A stretch of 64,000 nucleotides of DNA from contig CAKNFP010000002.1 of assembly GCA_930633525.1 (NCBI GenBank), positions 1,240,001 to 1,304,000 on the forward strand, read 5' to 3'. Positions 7,852 to 17,375 of the stretch are shown here, piece after piece. The stretch's first letter is position 1; every line of letters begins with the position of its first letter. Position numbers and translations under genes: made by a program. The stretch comes from Hyphomicrobiales bacterium. GTDB taxonomy: Bacteria > Pseudomonadota > Alphaproteobacteria > Rhizobiales > Beijerinckiaceae. The notes beneath the pieces are model-generated. The model saw nothing but the letters and a program-made list of their open reading frames with translations, did not search any database and had not been told where the DNA came from.

Positions 7852-9444
7852 ATGAAGTCCACGACGCGTTTTCGCGCCGGCAGCCTGTCGGTAGCTTCGG
7901 TATTAATTGCACTGTTCACTGCGGATCTGGCACCCGTTGCAGCGCAGGACTTGCGCATTGCGACGTCCTACAAGCTGATGACGCTCGATCCGCATTTCTC
8001 CACCCTTAACGAAAACTCCTCTCTGCTGTCCCACGTCTTCGAGCGCCTCGTCTATCAAGATGAAAAACTGGTCCTGCAGCCTGGACTTGCCACGTCCTGG
8101 AACCGCGTTTCCGATACGCGCTGGGAATTCAAGCTTCGCGACAACGTCCGTTTTCACGATGGCTCGGCCTTCACCGCCGATGATGTCGTCTACACGATCG
8201 AACGCATTCGCAGCTTCCTGAAGCCGCCAAGCGGCGGGTTTCAGGCTTATACCAAGGGCATAGCCTCGATCTCCGCCCCGGACCCGACAACCGTCGTCAT
8301 CGAGACGGTAGGCAGTCAGCCGACACTGCCGCTCGCGCTTTCGGCGATCTTCATCATGCCACGCGGATCGGATGGTTTCGCAACAACCGAGCGGCTCAAC
8401 GCGGGCACCTCCCTTATCGGCACCGGGCCCTACAAGTTCAAGGCCTGGCGTTCTGGCGAGACCCTGGACCTCACGCGCAACGACGACTATTGGGGCACTC
8501 GCCCCACCTGGTCGAACGTTTCCTTTCGGATCGTCGAAAGCCCCGCAGCCCGCGTCGCGGCACTTGCCGCCGGCGATGTCGACATCGCGGACTTCGTCCC
8601 CGCTCGGGATGTCGAGACACTGAAACAGAGAGGCGCGAAGGTCGAAAGCGTGCCCGCCGCGCGATTGAACTTCTTCCAGTTCGAACTCGGCAAGAAAGAC
8701 GTGCCGGGGGTGACCGACAAGTCGGATAAGGCCATCCCGAACCCCTTCCGCGACGCCCGGGTGCGCAGGGCACTTGCGATGGCCGTGGACCGCGGCGTCA
8801 TTGTCGACAAGATTCTCTCCGGCTACGGCACCGCCGCCGCGCAATTTTTCCCCAACGGGCTGGCGGGCACGTCCGCAAACCTTACGCCGCAGCCGGCACG
8901 TTACGAGGAAGCCAAGGCACTGCTTGTGGAAGCAGGATTCCCCAATGGCTTCAAGGTGGCGCTCAACGGGCCAGCGGGCCGCTATCCCGGTGACGGCGAG
9001 TCGCTGCAAGCCGTTGCCCAGAGCTGGGCACGTATCGGCGTAACCGCGCGGCCCACCGGCGTTCCCTTTTCCGTGTTCAATACGAAGCGCGCCGCCGGCG
9101 AATACAGCATCTGGTATGGAGGATGCTCTGGCGAGGCAGTGGATGTCTGCCTGGAGGCGGTGCTGAAATCGCCCGATAGCGCGACCGGCGCGGGCGCGCT
9201 CAATTTCGGGCAATACCGCAATCCGGCCTATGACGAGAGGCTCGACAAGGCCCGGACGGTGGATGCTGGCCCTGAGCGCGACAAGGCGCTGGCGGACCTG
9301 ACGGATTTCGTGATGAGCGACGAGCCGATCATCCCGCTCTACCATTTTCACCATATCTCCGGTTATGGCCCGCGCGTGAACGCTTATCTCATGCATCCGC
9401 GTGGCTGGACGACGGCCATGCAGGCGAAGCCGGCTGCGAACTGA
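7852..9444 (+). CDS. Peptide/nickel-type ABC transporter substrate-binding protein (family 5)
   Basis: A 530-residue periplasmic protein. I chose the ATG at 7852 because GGGGAACGAGG precedes it and a clear signal peptide follows (MKSTTRFRAGSLSVASVLIAL up to VAAQD). The mature part has the family-5 pattern: LMTLDPHFSTLNENSSLLSHVFERL, WEFKLRDNVRFHDGSAFTADDVVYTIERI, and GTGPYKFKAW. Such proteins bind oligopeptides or similar ligands for the Dpp/Opp permeases. It is the first gene of an operon with two permeases, a fused ATPase, a CapA-family protein and a PepT-like peptidase. The ligand is likely a peptide that the last two enzymes process. Confidence 0.93.
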   Translation: MKSTTRFRAGSLSVASVLIALFTADLAPVAAQDLRIATSYKLMTLDPHFSTLNENSSLLSHVFERLVYQDEKLVLQPGLATSWNRVSDTRWEFKLRDNVRFHDGSAFTADDVVYTIERIRSFLKPPSGGFQAYTKGIASISAPDPTTVVIETVGSQPTLPLALSAIFIMPRGSDGFATTERLNAGTSLIGTGPYKFKAWRSGETLDLTRNDDYWGTRPTWSNVSFRIVESPAARVAALAAGDVDIADFVPARDVETLKQRGAKVESVPAARLNFFQFELGKKDVPGVTDKSDKAIPNPFRDARVRRALAMAVDRGVIVDKILSGYGTAAAQFFPNGLAGTSANLTPQPARYEEAKALLVEAGFPNGFKVALNGPAGRYPGDGESLQAVAQSWARIGVTARPTGVPFSVFNTKRAAGEYSIWYGGCSGEAVDVCLEAVLKSPDSATGAGALNFGQYRNPAYDERLDKARTVDAGPERDKALADLTDFVMSDEPIIPLYHFHHISGYGPRVNAYLMHPRGWTTAMQAKPAAN

Positions 9445-9447
9445 ACC

Positions 9448-10425
9448 ATGGCATTGCTCAAGGTCATCGCGGGGAGGCTTTATCAGGCCCTCCTCCTGCT
9501 TGCCGTGATGTCCCTGGTCGGGTTCGTCGGCATCCACAGTGTCGGCAACCCGGTCTACAATATTGTCAACATCGACACGGCCACGCCGGAGGACATCAGA
9601 CGGGCGACCGAAATGCTGGGTTTGGACCAGCCGCTGTGGCGCCAATATTTCGTTTTTATTCAGAATCTTGCCACTGGCAGCTTCGGAATTTCCTACATCT
9701 ACCATCAGCCTGCCTTCGATCTCGTGCTCAGCAAGCTGCCCGCCACTTTCGAACTTGCCGCCTTCGCGATGATGACTGCGGCAGTGACAGGCACAGGGCT
9801 CGGATTGCTCGCGGGGACCCGGCCGGGAACCCGCGTCGATCGCATCATTGTTGCAGCAACCGTCTATGCCTTGAGCGTTCCGTCGTTCTGGCTCAGCATG
9901 ATGCTCATTCTCATTGGTGCGGTCACGATCGGATGGTTTCCGTCTGGGGGTAGAGGCAGTACCGTCGAACTCCTCGGATGGGACTGGAGTTTCCTGACTG
10001 CCGACGGGCTGAGGCATCTGGTCCTGCCCGCCCTTGCCCTCGCCATTCCCAACATAGCGCTGATCGCCCGGCTCGCGCGCGCCGGCACGGTCGAGGTGCA
10101 GAGGGCGGACTTCGTGCGCTTTTGCCTCGCCAAGGGCATTTCCGACCGGCGCATCTTGTTCAGGCACACGCTGCCCAATATCAGCCTGCCGATCATCACC
10201 ATCGTCGGGTTGCAGTTCGGTGGGATGCTGGCATTTGCGGTGGTGGTGGAAAGCATTTTCGCCTGGCCGGGTGTCGGCAAGCTGTTGATCGATTCAATCC
10301 AGCTTCTCGACCGGCCCGTCGTGGTGGCGACGCTGACCCTGGTTGCCCTCACCTTTGTCATCCTCAACGCCGTCGTCGACCTGCTTTATGCCGTGCTCGA
10401 TCCGCGCGTCCGTATCTCAGCCTGA
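9448..10425 (+). CDS. ABC transporter permease, DppB/GsiC-like
   Basis: A 325-residue inner-membrane protein with about six hydrophobic segments, starting 3 bases after the binding-protein stop. It shows the typical first-permease features: an N-terminal membrane anchor, a periplasmic section with ATPEDIRRATEMLGLDQPLWRQYFVF, and the cytoplasmic EAA loop near RADFVRFCLAKGISDRRILFRHTLPNISLPIITIVG that docks on the ATPase. The ending DLLYAVLDPRVRI is typical of this subunit. It pairs with the next permease to form the channel. Confidence 0.93.
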   Translation: MALLKVIAGRLYQALLLLAVMSLVGFVGIHSVGNPVYNIVNIDTATPEDIRRATEMLGLDQPLWRQYFVFIQNLATGSFGISYIYHQPAFDLVLSKLPATFELAAFAMMTAAVTGTGLGLLAGTRPGTRVDRIIVAATVYALSVPSFWLSMMLILIGAVTIGWFPSGGRGSTVELLGWDWSFLTADGLRHLVLPALALAIPNIALIARLARAGTVEVQRADFVRFCLAKGISDRRILFRHTLPNISLPIITIVGLQFGGMLAFAVVVESIFAWPGVGKLLIDSIQLLDRPVVVATLTLVALTFVILNAVVDLLYAVLDPRVRISA

Positions 10426-10438
10426 TGGGGGAGCGGAT

Positions 10439-11314
10439 ATGGAGCTCATCAACGCCATGACACGCGCGCCACGCCGCTTACGGCCGGCATTGACGCTGCC
10501 CAATGTAGTCCTCGCGCTGTTCGTGCTGGCGGCGCTTGCCGCGCCCCTCGTGGCGCCGCAGAACCCTTATGACCTTCTCCAGATCCTTGGCTGGGAAGCC
10601 TCCTCCCCGCCCGGCACGATGAGCGGCAACGGCTATCGCTATTGGCTCGGCACGGACGGGCTTGGACGCGATATCGCAAGCTGCATCCTCTTCGGGCTGC
10701 GCATCAGCCTCGTGGTCTCCGTCGTCAGCGCCGCGGTTGCGGCAGCCGTCGGGCTGACGCTCGGCGTCGCCGCCGCCTATTTCGGCGGTTGGGTCGATGC
10801 GGTGATCATGCGGGTCGTCGATCTGCAGCTCAGCCTGCCGACCATGCTGGTGGCGCTCATCGCAATCGTAACCTTGGGTCCCGGCGTCGATCGGATCATC
10901 CTGGCGCTGATCATCGTGCAATGGGCAACCTATGCGCGGGTGGTCCGCAGCGTAGCGCTGAGCGAGGCGGGAAAACCCTATATCGATGCGGTGCGCACCA
11001 TGCCGCTGTCACGTGGGCGGATCATCCTGCGCCACCTCCTGCCGAACAGCATCGCGCCGGCCATCACGCTGCTGCCGATCGAGATCGGGCACGCGGTGGC
11101 ACTCGAGGCCACATTGTCCTTCCTCGGGCTTGGCGTTCCGATGGATCAGCCTTCGCTCGGCTCCACTGTGGCGAACGGCTTCCAGTACCTGTTGACCGGC
11201 CAGTATTGGATCAGCCTATTTCCAGGAATTGCCCTGTTCACGCTGATCGCCGCCATCAATTTCTCCGGCGAGGACATCCGCCGGCTATGGGATCCACGGA
11301 GCAGAACGCTATGA
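10439..11314 (+). CDS. ABC transporter permease, DppC-like
   Basis: A 291-residue second permease. The ATG at 10439 follows GGGGGAGCGG; the frame is open further upstream but overlaps the previous gene. Seen: an N-terminal anchor (TLPNVVLALFVLAALAAPLV), the WLGTDGLGRDIASCILFGLRISL motif of DppC/OppC proteins, and the EAA loop GKPYIDAVRTMPLSRGRIILRHLLPNSIAP. The last codons overlap the ATPase start by four bases (ATGA), implying coupled translation. Confidence 0.92.
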   Translation: MELINAMTRAPRRLRPALTLPNVVLALFVLAALAAPLVAPQNPYDLLQILGWEASSPPGTMSGNGYRYWLGTDGLGRDIASCILFGLRISLVVSVVSAAVAAAVGLTLGVAAAYFGGWVDAVIMRVVDLQLSLPTMLVALIAIVTLGPGVDRIILALIIVQWATYARVVRSVALSEAGKPYIDAVRTMPLSRGRIILRHLLPNSIAPAITLLPIEIGHAVALEATLSFLGLGVPMDQPSLGSTVANGFQYLLTGQYWISLFPGIALFTLIAAINFSGEDIRRLWDPRSRTL

Positions 11315-12966
11315 CGGCGGACAACGACAAGGCACCTCTGCTCGATGTTCGCGACCTATCGCTTGTCTATCGGGGAACATCCCAATCAATGCCGATTGTT
11401 CGCGACGTGACCTTCTTGCTGAAACGTGGCGAGGTGCTCGGCATCATCGGCGAATCGGGAGCTGGCAAATCCTCGATCGGGAACGCCGTGATCGGTCTTC
11501 TGGCGCCGGGCATCGAGCAGACCGGCGGCACCATCCGGATGAACGGAACCGCACTCGAGGCCATCAATGGCAAGGAAAGACGTGCGCTCAGGGGCCGGGC
11601 GATCGCCAGCATCTTCCAGGATCCCTCATCCTCCCTCGACCCTCTTATGACGGTCGGGGCTCAACTTGATGAAACGATTTCCGCCCTGTCGCCCGAACTT
11701 TCCCGTTCCGACGTGCGAAAGCGCGCTATCCAACTTCTCGAACGGGTCGGCATCCCGGACCCGTCACGGCGCTACCACAGCTATCCCCATCAATTGTCGG
11801 GTGGACAACGGCAGCGCATCGTCATCGCCACGGCGCTGGCCGGCTCTCCCTACCTCATCGTGGCCGATGAGCCCACATCGGCGCTCGATGCCACCGTCCA
11901 AAAGCAGATCCTGCAAGTCCTGAAGGGGCTGGTTGCGGAAAATGGCCTTTCCATCCTCCTCATAACCCATGACATGGGCGTCATCGCGGAGATCGCCGAC
12001 CGGGTGGTGGTCATGAAGGATGGCGCGGTCATCGAACAGGGCGCGACTGCTTCGCTGTTACAGACCCCACGAGACCCTTACACGCGCAAGCTTCTGGCGG
12101 CAGTGCCGAAGCTGCGCTCCGTATCTGTCGATACTACGTCTCAAGGCGTGGTCGACCGCGAAGCGATACTTGCCGTCGAAAACCTGTCGAAGACATTCGG
12201 CGGAAGGAGCATCCTCGATTTTTTTGGCGCCGAGAAACCCAGCTTTGCGCTGCGGGATATCGGGCTTCGGCTGCCCCGCGCCGGCGTTCTCGGCATCGTG
12301 GGCGAAAGCGGCAGCGGCAAATCGACGATCGGCCGCATACTGGCTGGCCTTGAAACGGGCACGGCGGACAGGGTCGAGCTTGACGGAAGGGCATGCGACA
12401 TAAGCCATCGCAACGGGCCCGGCAGCCTGCTTGGTCAGGTTCAGATGATCTTTCAGGATCCTTCGTCAGCACTGAACCCGCGGCTCACCGTGGCACAGGC
12501 GTTGATCGAATGCGGGCGGGCGACCGCGCAAGCGGGGCACGATACCGGCCATTTGCATGTTCGCGCCCGCGTCATCGAGACGATCGAAAGGCTGGGTCTG
12601 CAGCGAATCCATCTCGACCGCTACCCACATCAGCTTTCCGGCGGCCAGAAGCAGCGCGTGTGCATTGCCCGTGCGCTGCTGGCCCGGCCGAAGATCGTGA
12701 TCGCAGACGAACCGACCTCGGCCCTCGACGTATCCGTACAGGCGGAAATCCTGTCGCTGCTCAAGGAGACGGTTTCGGAAAACCGCCTCTCGATGATCTT
12801 CATCTCCCACGATCTCGCCGTCGTCCAGGACATTTGCGATGACGTCTGCGTAATGCGGAACGGCAGGATCGAGGATTACGGCTCGTCCGAATTCATCTTC
12901 GGCCAATCCGCCAACCCCTACACCCGGCATCTAATCGAGGCGCGCCCGAAAATCCTCGCCCAGTAA
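11311..12966 (+). CDS. Fused dual ABC ATPase, DppD-DppF-like
   Basis: One 551-residue polypeptide carrying both nucleotide-binding domains of a peptide importer. First domain: Walker A GESGAGKSS, signature LSGGQRQRIVIATAL, Walker B LIVADEPTSALD, switch LITHDMGVI. Second domain: Walker [10 protein letters not shown], signature LSGGQKQRVCIARAL, Walker B IVIADEPTSALD, switch FISHDLAVV. The oligopeptide-type C-terminal signature (NPYTRHLIEA) appears after the second. Both sites look catalytically intact. Such fusions are common (GsiA/YejF type). Translation is coupled to the preceding permease. Confidence 0.95.
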   Translation: MTADNDKAPLLDVRDLSLVYRGTSQSMPIVRDVTFLLKRGEVLGIIGESGAGKSSIGNAVIGLLAPGIEQTGGTIRMNGTALEAINGKERRALRGRAIASIFQDPSSSLDPLMTVGAQLDETISALSPELSRSDVRKRAIQLLERVGIPDPSRRYHSYPHQLSGGQRQRIVIATALAGSPYLIVADEPTSALDATVQKQILQVLKGLVAENGLSILLITHDMGVIAEIADRVVVMKDGAVIEQGATASLLQTPRDPYTRKLLAAVPKLRSVSVDTTSQGVVDREAILAVENLSKTFGGRSILDFFGAEKPSFALRDIGLRLPRAGVLGIVGESGSGKSTIGRILAGLETGTADRVELDGRACDISHRNGPGSLLGQVQMIFQDPSSALNPRLTVAQALIECGRATAQAGHDTGHLHVRARVIETIERLGLQRIHLDRYPHQLSGGQKQRVCIARALLARPKIVIADEPTSALDVSVQAEILSLLKETVSENRLSMIFISHDLAVVQDICDDVCVMRNGRIEDYGSSEFIFGQSANPYTRHLIEARPKILAQ

Positions 12967-13009
12967 ATGCCCTCTCCTATCAACGACCCATCATGAAGAA
13001 AGTAGTCGC

Positions 13010-14245
13010 ATGAACGACCGTTTTACCTTGGCCGTTACGGGCCAATCCTTGATCAAGCACGATACGAGAGCTATAAAAAGCCCGGAATTCGATCGTATCA
13101 AGGCGCTTGTGCAAAGCGCTGATCTCGCCTTCACCAATTTCGAGGGAACCATATACGGTACCCATGGCGGCTGGCCGATGAAGGGTTTCTATTTCGGAAG
13201 CAGCAAGCCCGCAGTTCTCGACGCGCTGGAGGATATTGGCTTCAAGGCGCTGTCATTGTCCAACAACCATTCCTTCGACCTCGGACCGCCAGGCATTCTT
13301 TCGACGTTGGACGAAGTTGGCGGGCGGGGTTTCCTGCACGCCGGCATCGGGCGCAGCAAAAGCGAAGCGCGAGGCCCGGCAAGCGCTTCATTCGACGGCA
13401 AGCCTGTGGCCATGGTCGCAATGGACGGCGGACCGGGACCGGATTTCATGTATGCGGCCGATGCCGCTGGTGAACGAAGTGAGAGACCCGGCGTCAACCG
13501 CATCCGCATGTCGCGTATTCTTGAACTGGAAAGCGAGTCGTTCCAACAACTGCAGGTGATCCTCGACAAGGCGGGGTATTCGGCCCTCAACCTGCTGATG
13601 GACAATCAGCCGGATGACGAGCCGCCTCTCGAGACGGAAGAGCTCGGTATCGGGCGCGCGATCTTCCGCAATTCGGACCGTTTCAAGCGAACAGTCAGGA
13701 TCGACAAAGACGATCTCGAAGCCAATTTGAGAGCCGTCCGAATCGCGGCGGACGCGGGAGAATTGGTCATCGCCTATCTGCATCACCATCACTGGTCGAG
13801 TGACTGGCTACAATCCCCGGACTGGATCAGCGCATTCGCGCGGCAATTCATCGACGCCGGTGCGGCGATCTTCGTGAGCCACGGCGTTCCCGTCCTCCTG
13901 CCGATCGAGGTCTATCGCGGACGCCCGATATTCCACAGTCTTGGCAATTTCATCTTTCACACAAAATCGGAGGTTGCGCTTTGGAAGCATAGGGAGGTCT
14001 GGGAGAGTGTCGTTGCGAACTGTACATTCGGCGCGGACAACCGGCTTACTTCGCTCACGCTGCATCCGCTGATTGTCGGCGGCGAAGAGGGACTTCAGGA
14101 CGAGCGGATCGAGAACCGGCTCGTGCCGCATCCGGCAACCGGAGCTTCCGCGGAACGCATTCTCAGCCGGGTTGCAAGCTCATCCGCAGACTACGGCTCC
14201 CGCATCGAGATTGTCGATGGGCTCGGGCAGTTCGATCTGAGATGA
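13010..14245 (+). CDS. CapA-family (poly-gamma-glutamate cap-type) metallophosphatase-like protein
   Basis: A 411-residue protein without an obvious signal peptide. It follows the CapA/PGA_cap calcineurin-like pattern: TLAVTGQSLI near the start, ADLAFTNFEGTI, FKALSLSNNHSFDLGPPGI, the HHHHW-type metal segment AYLHHHHWSSDW, then IFVSHGVPVLLPIEVY and IFHSLGNFIF. The classical first motif GD is replaced by TGQS, so metal binding at that position may differ. CapA proteins are known from poly-gamma-glutamate export, but many cytoplasmic homologues sit in catabolic clusters. Here it lies between a peptide importer and a peptidase, which suggests hydrolysis of a modified or gamma-linked peptide (inference). 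Confidence 0.85.
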   Translation: MNDRFTLAVTGQSLIKHDTRAIKSPEFDRIKALVQSADLAFTNFEGTIYGTHGGWPMKGFYFGSSKPAVLDALEDIGFKALSLSNNHSFDLGPPGILSTLDEVGGRGFLHAGIGRSKSEARGPASASFDGKPVAMVAMDGGPGPDFMYAADAAGERSERPGVNRIRMSRILELESESFQQLQVILDKAGYSALNLLMDNQPDDEPPLETEELGIGRAIFRNSDRFKRTVRIDKDDLEANLRAVRIAADAGELVIAYLHHHHWSSDWLQSPDWISAFARQFIDAGAAIFVSHGVPVLLPIEVYRGRPIFHSLGNFIFHTKSEVALWKHREVWESVVANCTFGADNRLTSLTLHPLIVGGEEGLQDERIENRLVPHPATGASAERILSRVASSSADYGSRIEIVDGLGQFDLR

Positions 14246-14285
14246 TATCAGTCGACCGTCGTCTGTGACGCAACAGGGTTGCCCG

Positions 14286-15536
14286 ATGGATATCCGCGAC
14301 GAACTGAAACAACGCTTCTTTCGCTACCTCGCCGTCGAAAGCCAGAGCGATGCCCGTTCCACCAGCCTGCCCTCGACGCAAGGGCAGCAACGTCTTGCGG
14401 CTTTGCTGGCGAGCGAACTGCAAGAGTTGGGGCTGGAGGACATCGTTCTTGACGATCATGCGACCGTGACGGCGGTGAGGCGCGGAAAGCGACCAGGTTC
14501 GCCCAAGATCGGGTTCATCGCCCATCTCGATACGGTCGATGTCGGCCTGTCTCCGATCATTCGACCGCAGGTCCTGCGCTTCGAGGGCGGGGATATCTGC
14601 CTGAACGCGGATGAGGATATCTGGTTGCGCATCGCTGAGCACCCCGAGATCATGCAATGGAGCGGGCAGGACATCATCTTCAGCGATGGGACCAGCGTGC
14701 TCGGCGCTGACAACAAGGCTGCGATCGCGGTGATCATGACGCTGCTGGCCCGGCTTCCGCCTGATCGCGACCACAGCGACATTCATGTCGCCTTCGTGCC
14801 GGACGAGGAGATCGGCCTGCGCGGCGCCAAAGCGCTTGATCTGGCGCGCTTCGCTTGCGACTTCGCCTATACGATCGACTGCTGCGAATTGGGTGAAGTC
14901 GTTCTCGAGACCTTCAACGCAGCCTCGGCGGAAATCGTCTTCACGGGTGTCAGCGCCCACCCGATGTCCGCGCACGGTGTCCTGGTCAATCCCCTGCTGA
15001 TGGCCGCTGATTTCATCGCGGGGTTCGATCGAAACGATACGCCCGAGAGAACGAAGGGACGCCAGGGCTTCTTCTGGTTCAAGGACCTGGTGTCCAATGA
15101 TCAGGAGGCGCGTCTTACGGTGCTGCTCCGGGATTTTGACGAAGACGGATTGACGAAACGCAAGGAAAGGCTCGAGGAGGCTGTAAGCCATACGGCAGCG
15201 CAATATCCGTCCGCAAAGGCAAGTTGCACGATAACTGATACCTACTCCAACATCGCGCAATCCATGAAGGCTGATGCGCGCCCGGCCGAATTGTTATTTT
15301 CTGTGTTGGAAGCTCTGAACATAGCGCCGAAAATCGCGCCAATGCGCGGCGGAACAGACGGCTCAGTGCTGTCGGAAAAAGGCATCCCCACCCCTAATTT
15401 CTTCACTGGCGCGCACAATTTCCACTCGATATTCGAGTTTCTTCCATTCTGTGCATTTGAAAAATCATACGAATTAGCAATATTACTTTGTATATTACAG
15501 GAACATGCGACTGATGCGTTAAAGTTGCGTACCTAG
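14286..15536 (+). CDS. pepT: M20 metallopeptidase, tripeptide aminopeptidase (PepT)-like
   Basis: A 416-residue protein, close to the 408 of E. coli PepT. Zinc-ligand motifs are visible: IGFIAHLDTVD (first His and Asp), SVLGADNKAAIAVIM (bridging Asp), FVPDEEIGLRGA (catalytic Glu pair), YTIDC (Asp) and a His late in GAHNFHSIFEFLP. The dimerisation domain begins around TGVSAHPMSAHG. PepT removes N-terminal residues from tripeptides in the cytoplasm. As the last gene of the importer/CapA cassette it would complete breakdown of the imported ligand. I chose the ATG at 14286; a GTG 21 bases upstream is also possible. Confidence 0.9.
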   Translation: MDIRDELKQRFFRYLAVESQSDARSTSLPSTQGQQRLAALLASELQELGLEDIVLDDHATVTAVRRGKRPGSPKIGFIAHLDTVDVGLSPIIRPQVLRFEGGDICLNADEDIWLRIAEHPEIMQWSGQDIIFSDGTSVLGADNKAAIAVIMTLLARLPPDRDHSDIHVAFVPDEEIGLRGAKALDLARFACDFAYTIDCCELGEVVLETFNAASAEIVFTGVSAHPMSAHGVLVNPLLMAADFIAGFDRNDTPERTKGRQGFFWFKDLVSNDQEARLTVLLRDFDEDGLTKRKERLEEAVSHTAAQYPSAKASCTITDTYSNIAQSMKADARPAELLFSVLEALNIAPKIAPMRGGTDGSVLSEKGIPTPNFFTGAHNFHSIFEFLPFCAFEKSYELAILLCILQEHATDALKLRT

Positions 15537-15786
15537 AGAGTTTCCGCATTTTCCTGAATCGGACTGGGCTTCTCCCATCATCCGCGAACCTTCGCAAAGC
15601 GTCCTGGGTTCGGCGGATAGGCGCGGACACGCTATAATCCACCACATATGCAAGCTGCCGCTCGACTACATCCGGATACCATAAGCCGCTGTGAGCATGG
15701 AACTGGCACTTGCCCGAAACCCGTTCGAAGTCATCTCATCCTTGATGAAGCCCGAACGGCGTAGCGCCATCCTGCGTGTGAGTTCA

Positions 15787-16110
15787 CGGATCGAAGTGAC
15801 GGCGACGCCCGTGATCCCCTCGGCCATAACGGCACAGAAGATCACCGTTGCGGCCCTGGGCGCGGCAGAGTCGGACGGCGCCATCGTGCATCTGCACGCA
15901 CTGATCCCAAGGATGGCAGGCGACTACCAAACAGTGGTTGCCTACGCGCCGTTCCTCAAGAGTATCAGGCAGCGCTCCGACATTGTGGTGAACACCACAA
16001 CCGGTGGCTGGCCGAGATGTCGATCGAGGAGCGGGTCGGTCCGCCCGCGTACTACAAGCCCGAAATCGCCTCGCTCAATACGGGCACGGTGAGCGTACGC
16101 AATCCCGCCC
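15787..16110 (+). pseudogene. Beta-keto acid cleavage enzyme (BKACE/DUF849) fragment, frameshifted
   Basis: Only the N-terminal part of this TIM-barrel family is recognisable: ITVAALGAAESDGAIVHLHA with the metal-binding HLHA, then YAPFLKSIRQRSDIVVNTTTGG. The frame shifts near 16005-16017; the next frame continues MSIEERVGPPAYYKPEIASLNTGTVS, after which similarity stops. Intact members are about 300 residues, so this is a truncated and shifted relic. Confidence 0.75.
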
Positions 16111-16483
16111 GCTCAAGAGCCATGATGTGCATAAAACATGTCCGGCCAGCCCTTGTCGGGCTGGATGAACCAAAGCTTTTATCGGTATTGAAGAACTTTA
16201 CGTTACCAACAGTCGTAGCGTATACCTTGTCGCATGCATAAAAGTACGCGCAGACGCCTGTTCGCACGCTTGTGCATCGATTTGACGAGAAGCCCGCCGA
16301 TGGCGCCGTTGGCGCAGAACCAAGCTCAGCACAGGATCGATATATCTCCGGTACCACATGAAATGACGGGGATATGCAGATCCTCGCGCGGCACATCCAA
16401 GCCCATCTCACAATCTATACTACAAAGCTCAGGAGTAATTGAAATAAAATATTCTCTATATTCCCTCAACAGACCTAAATAGA
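16111..16483. other. Intergenic sequence after the BKACE relic
   Basis: Short open frames occur on both strands, but none is recognisable and none has a convincing start. The stretch is probably more debris. Confidence 0.4.
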
Positions 16484-16771
16484 CTATCCAGCATTAGCTT
16501 GAAACGCACGATCAACCCTTGCCTGGACGGGCACTGGCGCCTGTGTGGTTTGGAGGTCTCCTCCCACATCGAAGGCTCTCCCCAGGCGCCGGGCCTCGTG
16601 GGTCAATTGAGAGAGAATGCCGGAGAAAGGGCCACCCCCAGGATTAAAGTTTCGGAGGCGCCAATTCGGTCCGATATCACTGCGACAGCACTCAATCTTT
16701 ACAGTCTGCAGCTCCGCACAGTGAGGCGCCTGGCGAACATTACTCAGAAGCATTGCCTCGATCTGCTGCAT
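16484..16771 (-). CDS. Small hypothetical protein, rhizobial type
   Basis: A 95-residue soluble protein. The pattern QIEAMLLSNVRQAPHCAEL, then a GPNWRL segment and LTHEARRLGRAFDV near the end resembles small proteins of unknown function common in rhizobia. I chose the ATG at 16771, preceded by AGAGAG; another in-frame ATG lies 33 bases upstream. It sits 67 bases beyond the DUF982 gene on the same strand. Function unknown. Confidence 0.5.
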   Translation of the reverse strand: MQQIEAMLLSNVRQAPHCAELQTVKIECCRSDIGPNWRLRNFNPGGGPFSGILSQLTHEARRLGRAFDVGGDLQTTQAPVPVQARVDRAFQANAG

Positions 16772-16838
16772 AGTTCTAATCTCTCTAAACATAAGAATAT
16801 CCATCCCTTGAAATTTTTAATCCCGCGAAGAAAAACCC

Positions 16839-17123
16839 TCAACCTGCTCTGTCCATCAGCACCCCCGCACTACGGGCGGCTCGCTCGAAGCTTTTCCGCG
16901 CGTACTCGATGTCCTGGCGGGATCCACTCATCGAAGCTACAGCACAGGCGTTGCGCGCGCGTTTGAGCGGCTCTGGTTCCATACCTCTTGTGTCCAGGAT
17001 ATGGATCAATGGCCATTTCGCGTTAAGCAAGATGTTGGCTTGGCGTACGCTCAACACAGGATCGACGGATATATTCACATAGATCGGACTGTCAAATCCC
17101 AGATCTTCTTTTGAATTTTTCAT
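16839..17123 (-). CDS. DUF982-domain protein
   Basis: A 94-residue protein with the compact DUF982 pattern: VNISVDPVLSVRQANILLNAKWP, a middle ARNACAVASMSG, and the ending ARKSFERAARSAGV. DUF982 proteins are short, of unknown function and especially frequent on rhizobial plasmids. A TATAAT sequence lies about 10 bases upstream of the ATG on the coding strand, so a start signal is present but no strong ribosome site is seen. Confidence 0.72.
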   Translation of the reverse strand: MKNSKEDLGFDSPIYVNISVDPVLSVRQANILLNAKWPLIHILDTRGMEPEPLKRARNACAVASMSGSRQDIEYARKSFERAARSAGVLMDRAG

Positions 17124-17375
17124 TCAAGCATTATACGGCATCCAGCATACAACACAAGGTTTATTATCCAGCCCCTCCGCAACCATCGCGCTTATATCAT
17201 GCCATAGGCAACAGGCGAGAAGGCGGCTTGGCTGCTGATTCTGCGAACCGAGACTTTTGCTCTCAATTGCATCTGATCGGCGTAGTTGTCGCTCCACCCC
17301 TGCCGGTCCTACGCCCCTCATGGTGATCCGCGACTTTATGCCGAGAGCCCAAACGACCAATGGCACCAGCCGCTA

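Noticed and set aside
7903..10167. A 754-codon open frame on the minus strand opposite the peptide importer genes
   Set aside because: It is antisense to two clear ABC transporter genes, shows no motif, and has the Arg/Gly/His-rich composition of a GC-rich shadow frame.
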